The translations under genes and the position numbers were made by a program. Source: Leptospira sp. (GTDB lineage Bacteria; Spirochaetota; Leptospiria; Leptospirales; Leptospiraceae). Taken from it: a stretch of DNA of 64,000 bases. Below are positions 44,721 to 54,470 of this stretch, piece by piece. The notes under the pieces are model-generated. The model was given only the letters and a program-made list of their open reading frames with translations. It made no database searches and was not told the origin of the DNA. Every line of letters starts with the position of its first letter. Position 1 is the first letter of the stretch. The stretch is from positions 243,204 to 307,203 of the forward strand of contig PEQN01000001.1 of assembly GCA_002786225.1 (NCBI GenBank). Direction: 5' to 3'.

Positions 44721-46483
44721 AATTTATTCTCCTTGCGGGAGAGTGGAAGCAATTCATCCTCAATAGACTTTTTGTATTCAAGAAATTTTGCACTTTGGTA
44801 TTTCTGATAATTCATTTGCTTGAGCAGATTGATAAAGAGTTTAAATGATTTTCCTATTGATTCAAAATCATTAAAATGAAATTTTCTTTCTACAATATCT
44901 AAAATAAAACTCAGCATAAAATTTTGTCTTTCCATGCTTGTGTTAGAATCAATGGAATCAAAAGCATCTTGCTGTAAGATAGCAAAATCAATTAATTCAC
45001 TCTTCCAAAATAGCTCGTGGTATTCCAAAGGAACAGAATCATCTCCAAGAATATTAATTTGGTCTCTTGCCCCCTGTCCCTTTCGAAGTATGTTTCTAGC
45101 TAATTCAACCTTTTGAATCCAACCTTTACCTAGGATTGATTCGATATTTTCTTGGAACTCAGGATACTCTATGTACTTTGAATAGGAATCAAGTGGGTCG
45201 ATGGCAGGGTATCTTTTCGCATCGGCTCGCTTTTGTGCCAAAGCATAAAAACATCGTGCAGCTTTTTTCGTTGATTCCGCTACTGGTTCTTTAAGATTTC
45301 CACCCGCTGGAGAGACAGTTCCCACAAATGTTATTGAGCCAGTCGAATTATTGTTTAAAGTTACATAGCCTGCTCTTGCATAAAAATTAGAAATCACAGC
45401 AGACAAATCCATAGGAAAGGCATCCTGGCCTGGGAGTTCTTCCAATCGATTGGACATCTCTCGAAGAGCCTGGGCCCAACGAGAGGTAGAATCCGCAAGC
45501 AAAAGTACCTTCAAACCCATAGAACGGTAATACTCTGCAACAGTCATCCCAGTATATACTGAAGCCTCTCTTGCAGCAACAGGCATGTTTGAAGTGTTAC
45601 AAATAATCGTTGTTCGTTCCATCAACTTTCTTCCTGTTCTTGGATCATCCAATTCAGGAAATTCTTTAAAAATTTCCACTACTTCATTGGCTCTTTCACC
45701 ACACGCAGTTAGGATGATTAAATCTGCTTTAGCATTTTTGCTCATTGCATGTTGAAGAACCGTCTTGCCACAGCCAAATGGCCCTGGAATGAAACCAGTT
45801 CCTCCTTCTGTCATTGGATTCAAAGTATCTATGGCACGAATTCCAGTCTCCATCAACTGGAAAGGTCTAAGTTTTGATTTATATTTCGTAATTGGAATCT
45901 TTATAGGCCACTTCTGACGCATAGTAACTTTTGTTTGAATAGATTCTGAATTCTCTAAGATAGCAATAGATTCATCCACCTTATAGAAACCAGGAGAATT
46001 GATGTGAATTATTTTCCATTTCCCATCCAATCGAAAAGGAACCATAATTTTATGATCAATCCAATTTTCTTTTACATTGCCTAACCAATCAGCAGCTTGA
46101 ACCCAATCGCCAACTTGAGCCAAGGGTAGAAAATCAAAAAGTTGATCTGGGTCTAAGGAATCCGACCTTTCCCCTCGATTCAAAAAATCTCCCGATAATT
46201 TATCCAAATCATTTAAGAGACCATCATACTTCTTTGATAGCAAACCTGGACCAAGATCTATCTCTAGCATAGATCCAGTAAATTCAACCTCAACTCCCAC
46301 TCTTATCCCTCGAGTTGATTCAAATACTTGAGCAGAAGCTATACGATTTGTAATCTTAATGACTTCTGCCATTAGGCGAAGATTCTGGAATAAGATATAA
46401 CAGATTTCATTTTGACCTACAGGTCCATTTACTTCTATGTAGACCAGGTTAGAAACAATTCCTATTACCTTTCCTTTGGTCAT
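44717..46483 (-). CDS. V-type ATPase catalytic subunit A
   Basis: The catalytic ATPase subunit, 588 residues. The Walker A motif GPFGCGKT lies at about 234-241 and the catalytic segment includes ACGERANEV near 261 and LLADSTSRWAQALREMSNRL near 335. The V-type insertion in the N-terminal region distinguishes it from F-type beta subunits. It overlaps the upstream gene by four bases. Confidence 0.96.
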   Translation of the reverse strand: MTKGKVIGIVSNLVYIEVNGPVGQNEICYILFQNLRLMAEVIKITNRIASAQVFESTRGIRVGVEVEFTGSMLEIDLGPGLLSKKYDGLLNDLDKLSGDFLNRGERSDSLDPDQLFDFLPLAQVGDWVQAADWLGNVKENWIDHKIMVPFRLDGKWKIIHINSPGFYKVDESIAILENSESIQTKVTMRQKWPIKIPITKYKSKLRPFQLMETGIRAIDTLNPMTEGGTGFIPGPFGCGKTVLQHAMSKNAKADLIILTACGERANEVVEIFKEFPELDDPRTGRKLMERTTIICNTSNMPVAAREASVYTGMTVAEYYRSMGLKVLLLADSTSRWAQALREMSNRLEELPGQDAFPMDLSAVISNFYARAGYVTLNNNSTGSITFVGTVSPAGGNLKEPVAESTKKAARCFYALAQKRADAKRYPAIDPLDSYSKYIEYPEFQENIESILGKGWIQKVELARNILRKGQGARDQINILGDDSVPLEYHELFWKSELIDFAILQQDAFDSIDSNTSMERQNFMLSFILDIVERKFHFNDFESIGKSFKLFINLLKQMNYQKYQSAKFLEYKKSIEDELLPLSRKENKL

Positions 46484-47322
46484 GTAAAGATCTCCGCACT
46501 GTTTTCGTTAGGCATAGTAGCTGATTTTAAAATCCATTCTATGCTTTGATTCAAATGATCTAAACCTAGGTTTTCTTCCCACTTAAGCCATCTATATTGT
46601 ATAGAAAGCTGGAGAAAACGAGCAAAAACTGCATCTGAAGAAAATGGCTCTAAAATAGGATAAGAACTAATAAATTTCAATAGGATCTCATCTACTCTTT
46701 TCTCTATTCTTATAAATTGCTTATTCTGTATCAAACTTTGCATTTCTTCAATAAAATCATAGGACTCAAGAACTCTTAAATCATTTCCTGTGGAATTTTT
46801 CAGAAGATGGTATACCAAACCTCCTTCCAGAAAGGAGCTTGAATTCGTTAAATGGTAGATGTTTCTATTGATAGCTGAAAGTACATTTTTTATATCTCGC
46901 TTAAATTCAAAGTATGATTTTAAGAAAGGATTCTCTAGTTCAGAAGCTTCTTGAAAATACAATCGAATTAAGTGATTTTCAGTTTCGCTTCCTTTATATT
47001 GTTCTTTTTCATAAGATAAGAATTCTTGCATATACTTTGGAAGTGTAAAAAAACCCTCAATTCCACTTTCTAATTCTTGGTAGCTGAAAGCTGCTGGTGT
47101 ATGAAAAGAAATGACAGGATTTTCCATCCAATTGTATTTTTTCTTTAAAATTGATAATAAATTTTTATTATCATTTCTGTACAAAGTGTAACGGAAGGCT
47201 TGTTTATCTGTTTCGGTCAAATGTTCTAGGATGAATGCTTGAATTCTCTCGATATCTAAAAATGCTTTTTCCTGAAAATCTTTAGTCGATGGCAGGGCTA
47301 CTAGAAGATAATAATAATTCAT
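46480..47322 (-). CDS. DUF2764-like V-ATPase operon protein
   Basis: A 280-residue helical protein in the place where Borrelia and some Bacteroidetes V-ATPase operons have a DUF2764 gene. It begins MNYYYLLVALPS and has YLLPKYMQ-like segments (FFTLPKYMQEFL near 92) in the first half. Subunit C, which normally links rotor and stator, has no other candidate in this operon, so this protein may replace it. It overlaps subunits E and A by four bases each. Confidence 0.7.
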   Translation of the reverse strand: MNYYYLLVALPSTKDFQEKAFLDIERIQAFILEHLTETDKQAFRYTLYRNDNKNLLSILKKKYNWMENPVISFHTPAAFSYQELESGIEGFFTLPKYMQEFLSYEKEQYKGSETENHLIRLYFQEASELENPFLKSYFEFKRDIKNVLSAINRNIYHLTNSSSFLEGGLVYHLLKNSTGNDLRVLESYDFIEEMQSLIQNKQFIRIEKRVDEILLKFISSYPILEPFSSDAVFARFLQLSIQYRWLKWEENLGLDHLNQSIEWILKSATMPNENSAEIFT

Positions 47323-47942
47323 ACTTCATTCTTTCCAAAAAGAAAATCTTTAGTCTTACTTTTTAAGAAGTTTCTATAAAAAGTTCTCAAAGATTCTTCT
47401 GAAAAATCAATCTTATATCCTTCACCTTTATAATGAATTTGAAAACCCCAAGACCCATTTAGATTTCCATCTTCGATGCTTATGCCCTTTATTTCTTCGC
47501 CAAATTTAAGTTTTAAATACTCTTCGATTTTTTTTCTTTGTGTAAGAGGAAACAGAAGCTCTATAGATTCAGGTGGAACTTGGTTCTGAATCCAAGTATT
47601 TATCAGATTAACTAATATTTCTTTCAAAAATTGATTATCTTGGTTTAAAGATTCAAATTCATGATTTGAAACTTTCAGAACAAGCAGGTCAGCTATCTTT
47701 GTTTTTAAAGAATTAAGCAATTGAGTTTCAGAATATTTTAAATCTGATAAGAGACTAGATTTCAAGAACTCCGATTCTAGTTTAGCTTTATCTAAAATTA
47801 ATTTTGATTCTTCTTGGGCTTTTGTAAGAATTTGGTTAGCCTTAACTTCCGCATCCTGTATAATAATTTTTGCTTTTTCTTGGGCTTTTTCTATTCCATC
47901 TTCATATATTTTGTCTAAAAGACTTTGTATGTTTGTTTCCAT
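47319..47942 (-). CDS. V-type ATPase subunit E (peripheral stalk)
   Basis: A 207-residue protein with a long charged N-terminal helix (residues 5-75, repeated Ala/Glu/Lys such as KIYEDGIEKAQEKAKIIIQD) and a globular C-terminal domain, as expected for the stator stalk subunit. It is first in the V-ATPase operon and starts 50 bases after purB on the same strand, so purB may be co-transcribed. Confidence 0.85.
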   Translation of the reverse strand: METNIQSLLDKIYEDGIEKAQEKAKIIIQDAEVKANQILTKAQEESKLILDKAKLESEFLKSSLLSDLKYSETQLLNSLKTKIADLLVLKVSNHEFESLNQDNQFLKEILVNLINTWIQNQVPPESIELLFPLTQRKKIEEYLKLKFGEEIKGISIEDGNLNGSWGFQIHYKGEGYKIDFSEESLRTFYRNFLKSKTKDFLFGKNEV

Positions 47943-47992
47943 TTATTAGCTCTTCCACTCACCAAAATTCTCGACCACATAAATTAAAGAAT

Positions 47993-49291
47993 CTATATTC
48001 CTAATCGTTTGTAGAGAAAATCAATTTTATCTAAATATGGTTCCAGTTTAAAGATTTCATCTAAGTCTCGTTCTGTTAAAATTCCTTCAACTCTAGAATC
48101 TTCTTTTAACTTAGACTTCAAATCAGAATCTTTATTCGCCCAAACATACATAGCATTATCTTGAACGATAGTATAAGCGTCTTCTCTTGAAAGATTTCCT
48201 TTCTCTATGAGGTGCAATAAGACTTTTTGAGAATAAATCAAGCCTCGAGTTGCATTTAAGGTGGTTTCAATATTTTCAGGATAAACATGAATGCCTGAAA
48301 GCACAAAATTCATTTTATCTAGAATGTAATCCAAAGCGATTGTTGAATCCGGTATCACTATTCTTTCCGCTGAAGAATGAGAAATATCTCTCTCATGCCA
48401 GAGAGGCATGTCCTGAAATCCAACATTTGCATTGGATCGGATAACTCTAGCTATACCACAAATTCTTTCACAGACAACTGGATTTCGTTTGTGAGGCATA
48501 GCAGAAGAACCTTTTTGGCCTTTTGCAAATGGTTCCTCAACTTCCCTTCCTTCTGTTTTCTGAAGCAAACGAATTTCTTGAGCCATACGATCCAAACTTG
48601 TTGCAACGATTGCAAGAACACTCAAGTAAAAAGCATGTCTGTCTCTATTGATAACCTGAGTAGCAATTAAATCAGGTTCTAATTTTAATTTAGAGAGAAC
48701 ATATTTCTCAATATCGGGTTCCGTATTGGAAAATGTTCCAACAGCACCTGATAGCTTACCCACTGCTATTTGCTTACGAGCATCTACCATTCTTTGCTTA
48801 TTGCGAAGCATTTCCGTATAGAAAAGAGCAAACTTCAAACCCAAAGTCATAGGTTCAGCATGGATTCCATGCGATCTGCCAATACAAGGTAGCTTTTTAT
48901 ATTTTATTGCAAGGGATTTAGTAGTCTCAATTAATGTGTCAACCCTACGAAGAAGATGATCCATAGCTTGAACCATTTGCACGCAAAGTGCAGTATCGCC
49001 AATATCAGAAGAAGTAAGTCCATAATGCACATGACGGGATGCAGGACCAATGTAAGAATTTAGATTTGTTAGATACGCAATAACATCATGATGAACCTGT
49101 GCTTCGATTTCTAAAATTTCAGAAACATTGAATTTAGCATTTTTACGAATTTCTTCCAAATCCTCAAAAGGAATTTCCCCTTTGTTGGCTCGAGCTTCGC
49201 ATGCTAGAATTTCGATTTCAGTCCATATTTTAAATTTATTTTCTAAATCCCAGATTTTTGAAATTTCAGGATTACTGTATCTATCAATCAT
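47993..49291 (-). CDS. purB: Adenylosuccinate lyase
   Basis: Catalyses two steps of purine synthesis: SAICAR to AICAR, and adenylosuccinate to AMP. It has 432 residues, the short bacterial form. The family signature GSSAMPHKRNPVV lies near 263, HYGLTSSDIGDTA near 86 and IGRSHGIHAEP near 138 (catalytic His). The upstream 60 bases separate it from the hybrid kinase gene on the same strand. Confidence 0.96.
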   Translation of the reverse strand: MIDRYSNPEISKIWDLENKFKIWTEIEILACEARANKGEIPFEDLEEIRKNAKFNVSEILEIEAQVHHDVIAYLTNLNSYIGPASRHVHYGLTSSDIGDTALCVQMVQAMDHLLRRVDTLIETTKSLAIKYKKLPCIGRSHGIHAEPMTLGLKFALFYTEMLRNKQRMVDARKQIAVGKLSGAVGTFSNTEPDIEKYVLSKLKLEPDLIATQVINRDRHAFYLSVLAIVATSLDRMAQEIRLLQKTEGREVEEPFAKGQKGSSAMPHKRNPVVCERICGIARVIRSNANVGFQDMPLWHERDISHSSAERIVIPDSTIALDYILDKMNFVLSGIHVYPENIETTLNATRGLIYSQKVLLHLIEKGNLSREDAYTIVQDNAMYVWANKDSDLKSKLKEDSRVEGILTERDLDEIFKLEPYLDKIDFLYKRLGI

Positions 49292-49351
49292 AAGGAAACA
49301 ATCTATGAAAGCATTGTAGATTCAACTACATTTGAATGCAATTTTTTGATT

Positions 49352-51217
49352 CTAAGGAAAAACAAATCTTAAGATTTCAAACAATAGATGATCTTCAGCA
49401 ACAGGCTTATGTAAAACAGAATTCATCCCAACCTCTTTGCATTTAGTTTTGCTTTCATCTGAAGTCAAACCAGTTAAAGCAATGATTGGAATATTCTTTT
49501 TTTTGGAATTTATATGGGATCTAATTTGTTTTGTTACAGTATACCCATCGACATCAGGCATCTTGATATCCATGATGATTAAGTCATAGTCTTGCTTTTC
49601 TAATTTTTCAAGAGCTTCTTTCCCACTTTTTGAAAGATTAGTAGAGATTCCTTTTTTTTCTAAAACACGCTTAGTATAATACAAATTAGATATATTATCT
49701 TCCACAATTAAAACATGAATCGTTCGATTTGTGCTCTTCCATTTTTCAAGTTTATTGTTGATTAAATCCTGAAATTGAGAGGTTTCTTGGTTCTCATTTA
49801 CTTTTATAACTTTGTATGAGAATTGAAATTGAGAGCCTTTCTTATAATTAGAATCGACTACTATTTTTCCACCGTTCTGTTCCAGTAGGTTAGATACAAT
49901 AGTCAATCCTAGACCAGAGGTAGCTTTATCTGATTTATAATGATTTGATAGTTCATCCTGTACTTTAAAAAAAGGATCAAAAATTCTGTCTAAATTTTCT
50001 TTGGCTATCCCTATCCCTGTATCTATTACAGAAAAATTAAGAACCAACATATCTTCCAAATCTTCTACCGAATCTACACCAAATCTAATCCTGCCCTGAG
50101 ATGTAAATTTAAATGCATTAGCTAATATGTTTGTTAAAATTTGCCGCAGGGATTCTTTATCGCCTTTAACTAATTGAGGAAGATTCTCAGACAAATAAAA
50201 TTCGAAGATTAATTCTTTATTTAACGAATGAACTCGAAAAAATTGAAAAACATTTTGAATGAGTTCTTTAACAGAGAATAATGAATTATGTGTATAATTC
50301 ATCCCAGAATCAATTTTAGAAACTTCTAAGATATCATTCACGATATTTAACAAAGACTTAGAAGAAGATCTTATTACATCTATATATTCTTTTTGAACAG
50401 GAGTAAGAGGCAAATCTGCAACAAACTCAGTACTTCCGATTATTTCAGAAATAGGTTCACGAACCGCTTGGCTTGCATCCGTCAAAAAGAGATTCTTTTT
50501 AATATTAGAATCAATAGCAGCTCTTCGGAGCTTATTTAGTTCTTTGTAGTATTTGTATCCTTCTGAAAAATCTGAATATACCGCGATGTATTTATCAATT
50601 TTGCCATCTTTCAGTAGTGTTGTAACTGTCATGTTATCTGGATATATTTCCCCACTAGCTCTCTTGTTCCAAATAACTCCCTGCCACTCTCCATCTTCTT
50701 TTAGCTTTTTATAAAAATTACTAAAAAATTCATCGGTGTGAATACCCGATTGTAAAAAATTGGGATTTCTTCCAACTATGTAGCTCCTAGGGTATCCTGT
50801 AATACGTTCTAAAGCCTCATTAGCGAAAAATATTTTACCATCTTCATTACAGATAAAAAACCCTTCGTTCATAAGTCCAAAAGCGTTATAAACTGATTCA
50901 ATTATTTCTTGTTCTTGTCTTTTGAGCGTAACATCTCGCAAAGAAGCGACGTAGGCATCTTCCCCATTTAAATGCATCTTTTGGATTCTCATTTCAGCAA
51001 TTTTAGGAAATTGAGGATTACTAATAATGTCCAGGTCTACTGTAGCTTCTTCATCGACAGGTAGACCTAATTCTCGCTCCAAGATAAAATCAGAATCACC
51101 ACCAAACAAAAAGATAGCTGATTTATTAGCATATTTAGCAATTCCAAATGAGTCTAAAACTAAAATTCCATCTGGTATTGCATCGACAACTTGGTCTAAA
51201 TTTTCAGAATTGATCAT
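49352..51217 (-). CDS. Hybrid histidine kinase with Gln replacing the phospho-acceptor His
   Basis: A 621-residue cytoplasmic sensor-like protein without transmembrane segments. Two PAS domains (about 1-95 and 105-225) are followed by a dimerisation domain, an ATPase domain (about 345-465; NILANAFKF, DTGIGI, SGLGLTI all present) and a receiver domain (about 500-620, HVLIVEDN with Asp550 in LIIMDIKMPDVDG). The expected SHE-x-RTP H-box reads DASQAVREP, so the phospho-acceptor is Gln250 (codon CAA at 50468-50470). It may act as a phosphatase, a regulatory pseudokinase or a dimer partner. Downstream of kaiB. Confidence 0.88.
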   Translation of the reverse strand: MINSENLDQVVDAIPDGILVLDSFGIAKYANKSAIFLFGGDSDFILERELGLPVDEEATVDLDIISNPQFPKIAEMRIQKMHLNGEDAYVASLRDVTLKRQEQEIIESVYNAFGLMNEGFFICNEDGKIFFANEALERITGYPRSYIVGRNPNFLQSGIHTDEFFSNFYKKLKEDGEWQGVIWNKRASGEIYPDNMTVTTLLKDGKIDKYIAVYSDFSEGYKYYKELNKLRRAAIDSNIKKNLFLTDASQAVREPISEIIGSTEFVADLPLTPVQKEYIDVIRSSSKSLLNIVNDILEVSKIDSGMNYTHNSLFSVKELIQNVFQFFRVHSLNKELIFEFYLSENLPQLVKGDKESLRQILTNILANAFKFTSQGRIRFGVDSVEDLEDMLVLNFSVIDTGIGIAKENLDRIFDPFFKVQDELSNHYKSDKATSGLGLTIVSNLLEQNGGKIVVDSNYKKGSQFQFSYKVIKVNENQETSQFQDLINNKLEKWKSTNRTIHVLIVEDNISNLYYTKRVLEKKGISTNLSKSGKEALEKLEKQDYDLIIMDIKMPDVDGYTVTKQIRSHINSKKKNIPIIALTGLTSDESKTKCKEVGMNSVLHKPVAEDHLLFEILRFVFP

Positions 51218-51340
51218 ATTATTTCACTTACTTTTTAGTTTTTTCGGTTTATATTTAACAAGAACAGATTGTACTAAAAGTATAAGGTCATTCATAGTCA
51301 ATAATTTTTTTCTATAACAATAATAGAACAATTCTAGAGT

Positions 51341-51613
51341 TTAGTTGTTAAATTCTAAAACTGTCATTATCTTTTCTGTTTCCGAAAGATCTCCAATGAT
51401 TTTAGTTAGCGTATTCGGCAAATGACATACAAGGGTAGGTGTTGCCAAAATTTTATCTTTCTGAGCACGCTCTCCATCCTTTAACACATCGATAATTTCT
51501 AAGTCGTATCTTCCCACTAGTTGACCTTCTATTAATCGAGTTAGGTTAACTATGGCAGCTACAGATCTTTTGTTATGGTCTGTTATATAAAGTTTCAATT
51601 TAATTTGTTCCAT
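51341..51613 (-). CDS. kaiB: KaiB-family protein
   Basis: A 90-residue thioredoxin-like fold-switching protein. The conserved core is present: LKLYITDHNKRSVAAIVNL near 7, LEIIDVLKDGERAQKDKILATPTLV near 38-62 and IIGDLSETEKI near 72. In cyanobacteria KaiB binds KaiC and displaces or regulates the kinase SasA. There is no kaiA or kaiC in this window, and the next gene is a hybrid histidine kinase, so it may act with that protein instead. Confidence 0.88.
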   Translation of the reverse strand: MEQIKLKLYITDHNKRSVAAIVNLTRLIEGQLVGRYDLEIIDVLKDGERAQKDKILATPTLVCHLPNTLTKIIGDLSETEKIMTVLEFNN

Positions 51614-51625
51614 AGTTTAATAGCC

Positions 51626-51655
51626 ATATTACGTGAGTCATACTGAAAAATGCAA
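51626..51655 (-). promoter_or_regulatory. Possible kaiB promoter
   Basis: On the minus strand TTGCAT (51655-51650) and TAATAT (51631-51626) are separated by 18 bases and lie just upstream of the kaiB start. Both are four-of-six matches to the standard boxes; the assignment is tentative. Confidence 0.25.
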
Positions 51656-51723
51656 TAATTTTCCGATTGCCATACTTTTAATTTATCAATAAATGTTCCT
51701 AAAGAACTATTATGAGGGAAAAT

Positions 51724-52491
51724 ATGTCAAAAGAATTTGAAGGAAAAGTTGCACTAGTTACTGGGGCAGCATCACCCATAGGATTGGGCAGAGCAATTGC
51801 CAATCGTCTGGCTTCACATGGAGCGACACTCGTCGTCGTAGATTTAAACCAAGAAAAAATTGACCAAGCTGCAAAAGATTTAGAAAATCAATACGGAATC
51901 AAGGCTTTAGGAATTGCCTGCAATGTTACAAAACCTGAGGATTGTGACAATGCTATTACTAAAGTAAAGGATGTTTTTGGTAAATTAGATATTCTAGTTA
52001 ATAACGCTGGAGTTCTCAAAGATAATTTAGTTATGCGAATGAGCGAAGCTGATTTTGATTTTGTAATGGATGTGAATTGTAAGGGTGTCTTTTTGATGAC
52101 CAAATCTGCAACAAAACTAATACTAAAAGCAGAATCTGGCAGAATAGTGAACATTTCCTCAGTTTCAGGTTTGACAGGACAACCTGGTCAGGCAAATTAT
52201 TCAGCTTCTAAAGCAGCTGTTATCGCATTGACCAAAGTGTTTGCTAGAGAATTTTCCGGACGAAATGTTCTAGTAAATGCTGTTTGTCCAGGATTTGTAA
52301 TCACTGAAATGACAGGGAAACTTCCTGATGAAGTACAGAAGAAATTAACTGATCCGGCAGTAATCCCATTAAAACGACCTGGGAAACAGGAAGAAATCGC
52401 TTCAGCAGTAAAATTTTTCTGTAGTGATGATGCTTCTTATATAACTGGAACTTATTTGAGAGTGGATGGTGGGGCTGCTATAGGAATGTAA
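51724..52491 (+). CDS. fabG: 3-oxoacyl-ACP reductase-like short-chain dehydrogenase
   Basis: A 255-residue NAD(P)-dependent short-chain dehydrogenase. The cofactor motif is [13 protein letters not shown] near 12, NNAGVL near 90, the catalytic Ser in NISSVSG near 143 and YSASKAAVI near 156, [10 protein letters not shown] near 187. It probably reduces a 3-ketoacyl thioester in fatty acid or polyketide-type synthesis. I start at 51724 because GAGGGAA lies just before it; an ATG at 51712 would include that site. Naming it fabG assumes a typical role. Confidence 0.88.
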   Translation: MSKEFEGKVALVTGAASPIGLGRAIANRLASHGATLVVVDLNQEKIDQAAKDLENQYGIKALGIACNVTKPEDCDNAITKVKDVFGKLDILVNNAGVLKDNLVMRMSEADFDFVMDVNCKGVFLMTKSATKLILKAESGRIVNISSVSGLTGQPGQANYSASKAAVIALTKVFAREFSGRNVLVNAVCPGFVITEMTGKLPDEVQKKLTDPAVIPLKRPGKQEEIASAVKFFCSDDASYITGTYLRVDGGAAIGM

Positions 52492-52504
52492 TTTGGAATT
52501 ACAC

Positions 52505-54409
52505 TTATTGCTTTTTTACTTTTTCTTGTTTGGAAGATAAAGGTCGAGAAGCAGTAAGATTTTTATCCATCTCATTGTTCGTGCTAGCTAGCTTGCCTCC
52601 AGCTACAGAATATTCAAAAACAATAGATTCTGACATATTGCCAGCACGATCAATTGCCGTTGCTTCCATACGGTGCTTACCTGGTTCGAAGACTCGCTCA
52701 GGTTCTACAACTATCGCTGATCCAGTATGGGGATTTATTTCAGCAGTTGCTATTTCACCATCAATTTTAATTAGGATAGAGTTCTGATCAAAGCCTGATC
52801 CCAAATCTTTCATCTTCCATTCAATTTCAAAATTTGAATTACCAAAAGTATGTCCGTTCTTATAGTCATTTCCTAAAGACAAAGTAGGTGCTGTAAGGTC
52901 GGAAAGTACAGCAAAAGTCCCTGTCTTCTTCAATCTTGCTTTAAAAAACCTTCCCCAAGTACTATAGCTGGCTTTCTTAACTGCAATCGCTCGACCGTCC
53001 GGTTTAATTTCATATAAACCCGCTTTGGACATGTCAGACTTTTGACTGAGCTTTACATAAATATCATAACCCAGATTGAATTCTCTGAAATTTTCAGGTG
53101 AAATTTTGAATATTTTTGATTCTAAATGAAGCCCAGGGAATTCCCAATTGTGATTGGTGATTTCATCAATTTGAAAATTTCCTCTAGTAAAAATTGCATT
53201 TGTTGGAAAAAATAATTCTATCTTATGATCATCCGAGGATAGGTTCGTATATTGGTTGAATTTTACGTTAAATGACATATCCAAGGTCTTGATATGAGAA
53301 TAATCCCCAGCATCTTTCAGGATGGGAAAAATTAAATCAGATTGGTTACCACCTAAACCATTCGCAAGAATAGAAACTAAGTTTGGCTTATCTCTCTCTA
53401 AGCTTCCAGATGAAATCATTCCATTGCCAGATACAATTCTTGAAAGTTGGTTACTTCCATAACTATCTCTTGAGAACAAATTGTACAAAAAAGGCTGACC
53501 ATTGGATTTGCTTTTGAAAGAATCATAAACCAAAACAAATTTCTTAGTATCTGTCTTTGGTAAGGATAGAAAGGAAAGATCCAAAATTTTTCTTTGGTTC
53601 AAGAGTAAAGAAAGAGATTGAAGACCAAGTCGACTTGATTTAGATTTCTGATAACCTGAAACTTGAATTGAGGCTATGCCCTGTAATAATATCGTTTCAA
53701 CGATAGGATCAAGCACATAACCACCGTCTGCTTTAATTAACTTTATACTTAGATCTTCATTCTTTCCATTGATAAATGTTCTCGAAGTTTCAGGCTTTAG
53801 AGTTATTGATTCAAGAACAACTTCTTCCCCTTCTTCATGTCCTAGACCAAAATCTTTTGGATTATAATAAATCCCATCTTTGTATAATTCCAAATGCAAA
53901 TGAGGTGGTCCAATACCTGTGTCACCTGAGTAGGCTATGATTTCTCCAGCTTGAACGTCAATTGGTGTATTTAAATTATAAGTAAAGTCTTTCCTTTTTT
54001 TATAAAGAGCAGAAATCGTTGAACTACGTAGATGTTTATCTAATTCCTTATTGAAGCGAGATAGATGCCCATAACGCGTGTAAATCCCATCATCATTTAA
54101 AACAATGACTGCATTCCCAATACTATTCCAATACCTTTGAACCTGAACAATTTTTCCTTTGGATACGGAAACAACGGGAAGACCTCTTCTTCCATTGGTA
54201 CTAAAATCCATTCCCATATGAAAATGCGAAGACCGGTATTCTCCGAAAGTTCCCGTGATAGCATCCGCTCCAACTATAGGCCAGACATAGGAAGCTTTCT
54301 TATCTTTGGGAAGATCTATTGAATGAATAGAAACTATATTGAAAAAGTACAAGCTAAGGCTAAAGAAAAAAGTACAAAGAATCCATTTATTAAAATTATG
54401 TCTTATCAA
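52505..54409 (-). CDS. M23-family (LytM-type) peptidase
   Basis: A 634-residue exported protein with a signal peptide and a zinc peptidase domain at about 45-200: HFHMGMDF near 63 (His and Asp ligands) and HLHLELY near 175. Such enzymes cut peptidoglycan cross-links or serve as division activators. The C-terminal 400 residues form several beta-rich domains ending in a Ig-like NIEIEW region and a Ser/Lys-rich tail. TTG start at 54409. Convergent with fabG. Confidence 0.88.
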   Translation of the reverse strand: MIRHNFNKWILCTFFFSLSLYFFNIVSIHSIDLPKDKKASYVWPIVGADAITGTFGEYRSSHFHMGMDFSTNGRRGLPVVSVSKGKIVQVQRYWNSIGNAVIVLNDDGIYTRYGHLSRFNKELDKHLRSSTISALYKKRKDFTYNLNTPIDVQAGEIIAYSGDTGIGPPHLHLELYKDGIYYNPKDFGLGHEEGEEVVLESITLKPETSRTFINGKNEDLSIKLIKADGGYVLDPIVETILLQGIASIQVSGYQKSKSSRLGLQSLSLLLNQRKILDLSFLSLPKTDTKKFVLVYDSFKSKSNGQPFLYNLFSRDSYGSNQLSRIVSGNGMISSGSLERDKPNLVSILANGLGGNQSDLIFPILKDAGDYSHIKTLDMSFNVKFNQYTNLSSDDHKIELFFPTNAIFTRGNFQIDEITNHNWEFPGLHLESKIFKISPENFREFNLGYDIYVKLSQKSDMSKAGLYEIKPDGRAIAVKKASYSTWGRFFKARLKKTGTFAVLSDLTAPTLSLGNDYKNGHTFGNSNFEIEWKMKDLGSGFDQNSILIKIDGEIATAEINPHTGSAIVVEPERVFEPGKHRMEATAIDRAGNMSESIVFEYSVAGGKLASTNNEMDKNLTASRPLSSKQEKVKKQ

Positions 54410-54470
54410 AATTACAAAGCAGCCTATGTTTAGATAGGATTAGTATCGGCAATTTGAGAAAAGGAATTTT

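Noticed and set aside
51310..51330. TTCTAT...ATAGAA hairpin after kaiB
   Set aside because: On the kaiB strand it is followed by As rather than Us, so it is not a convincing terminator.
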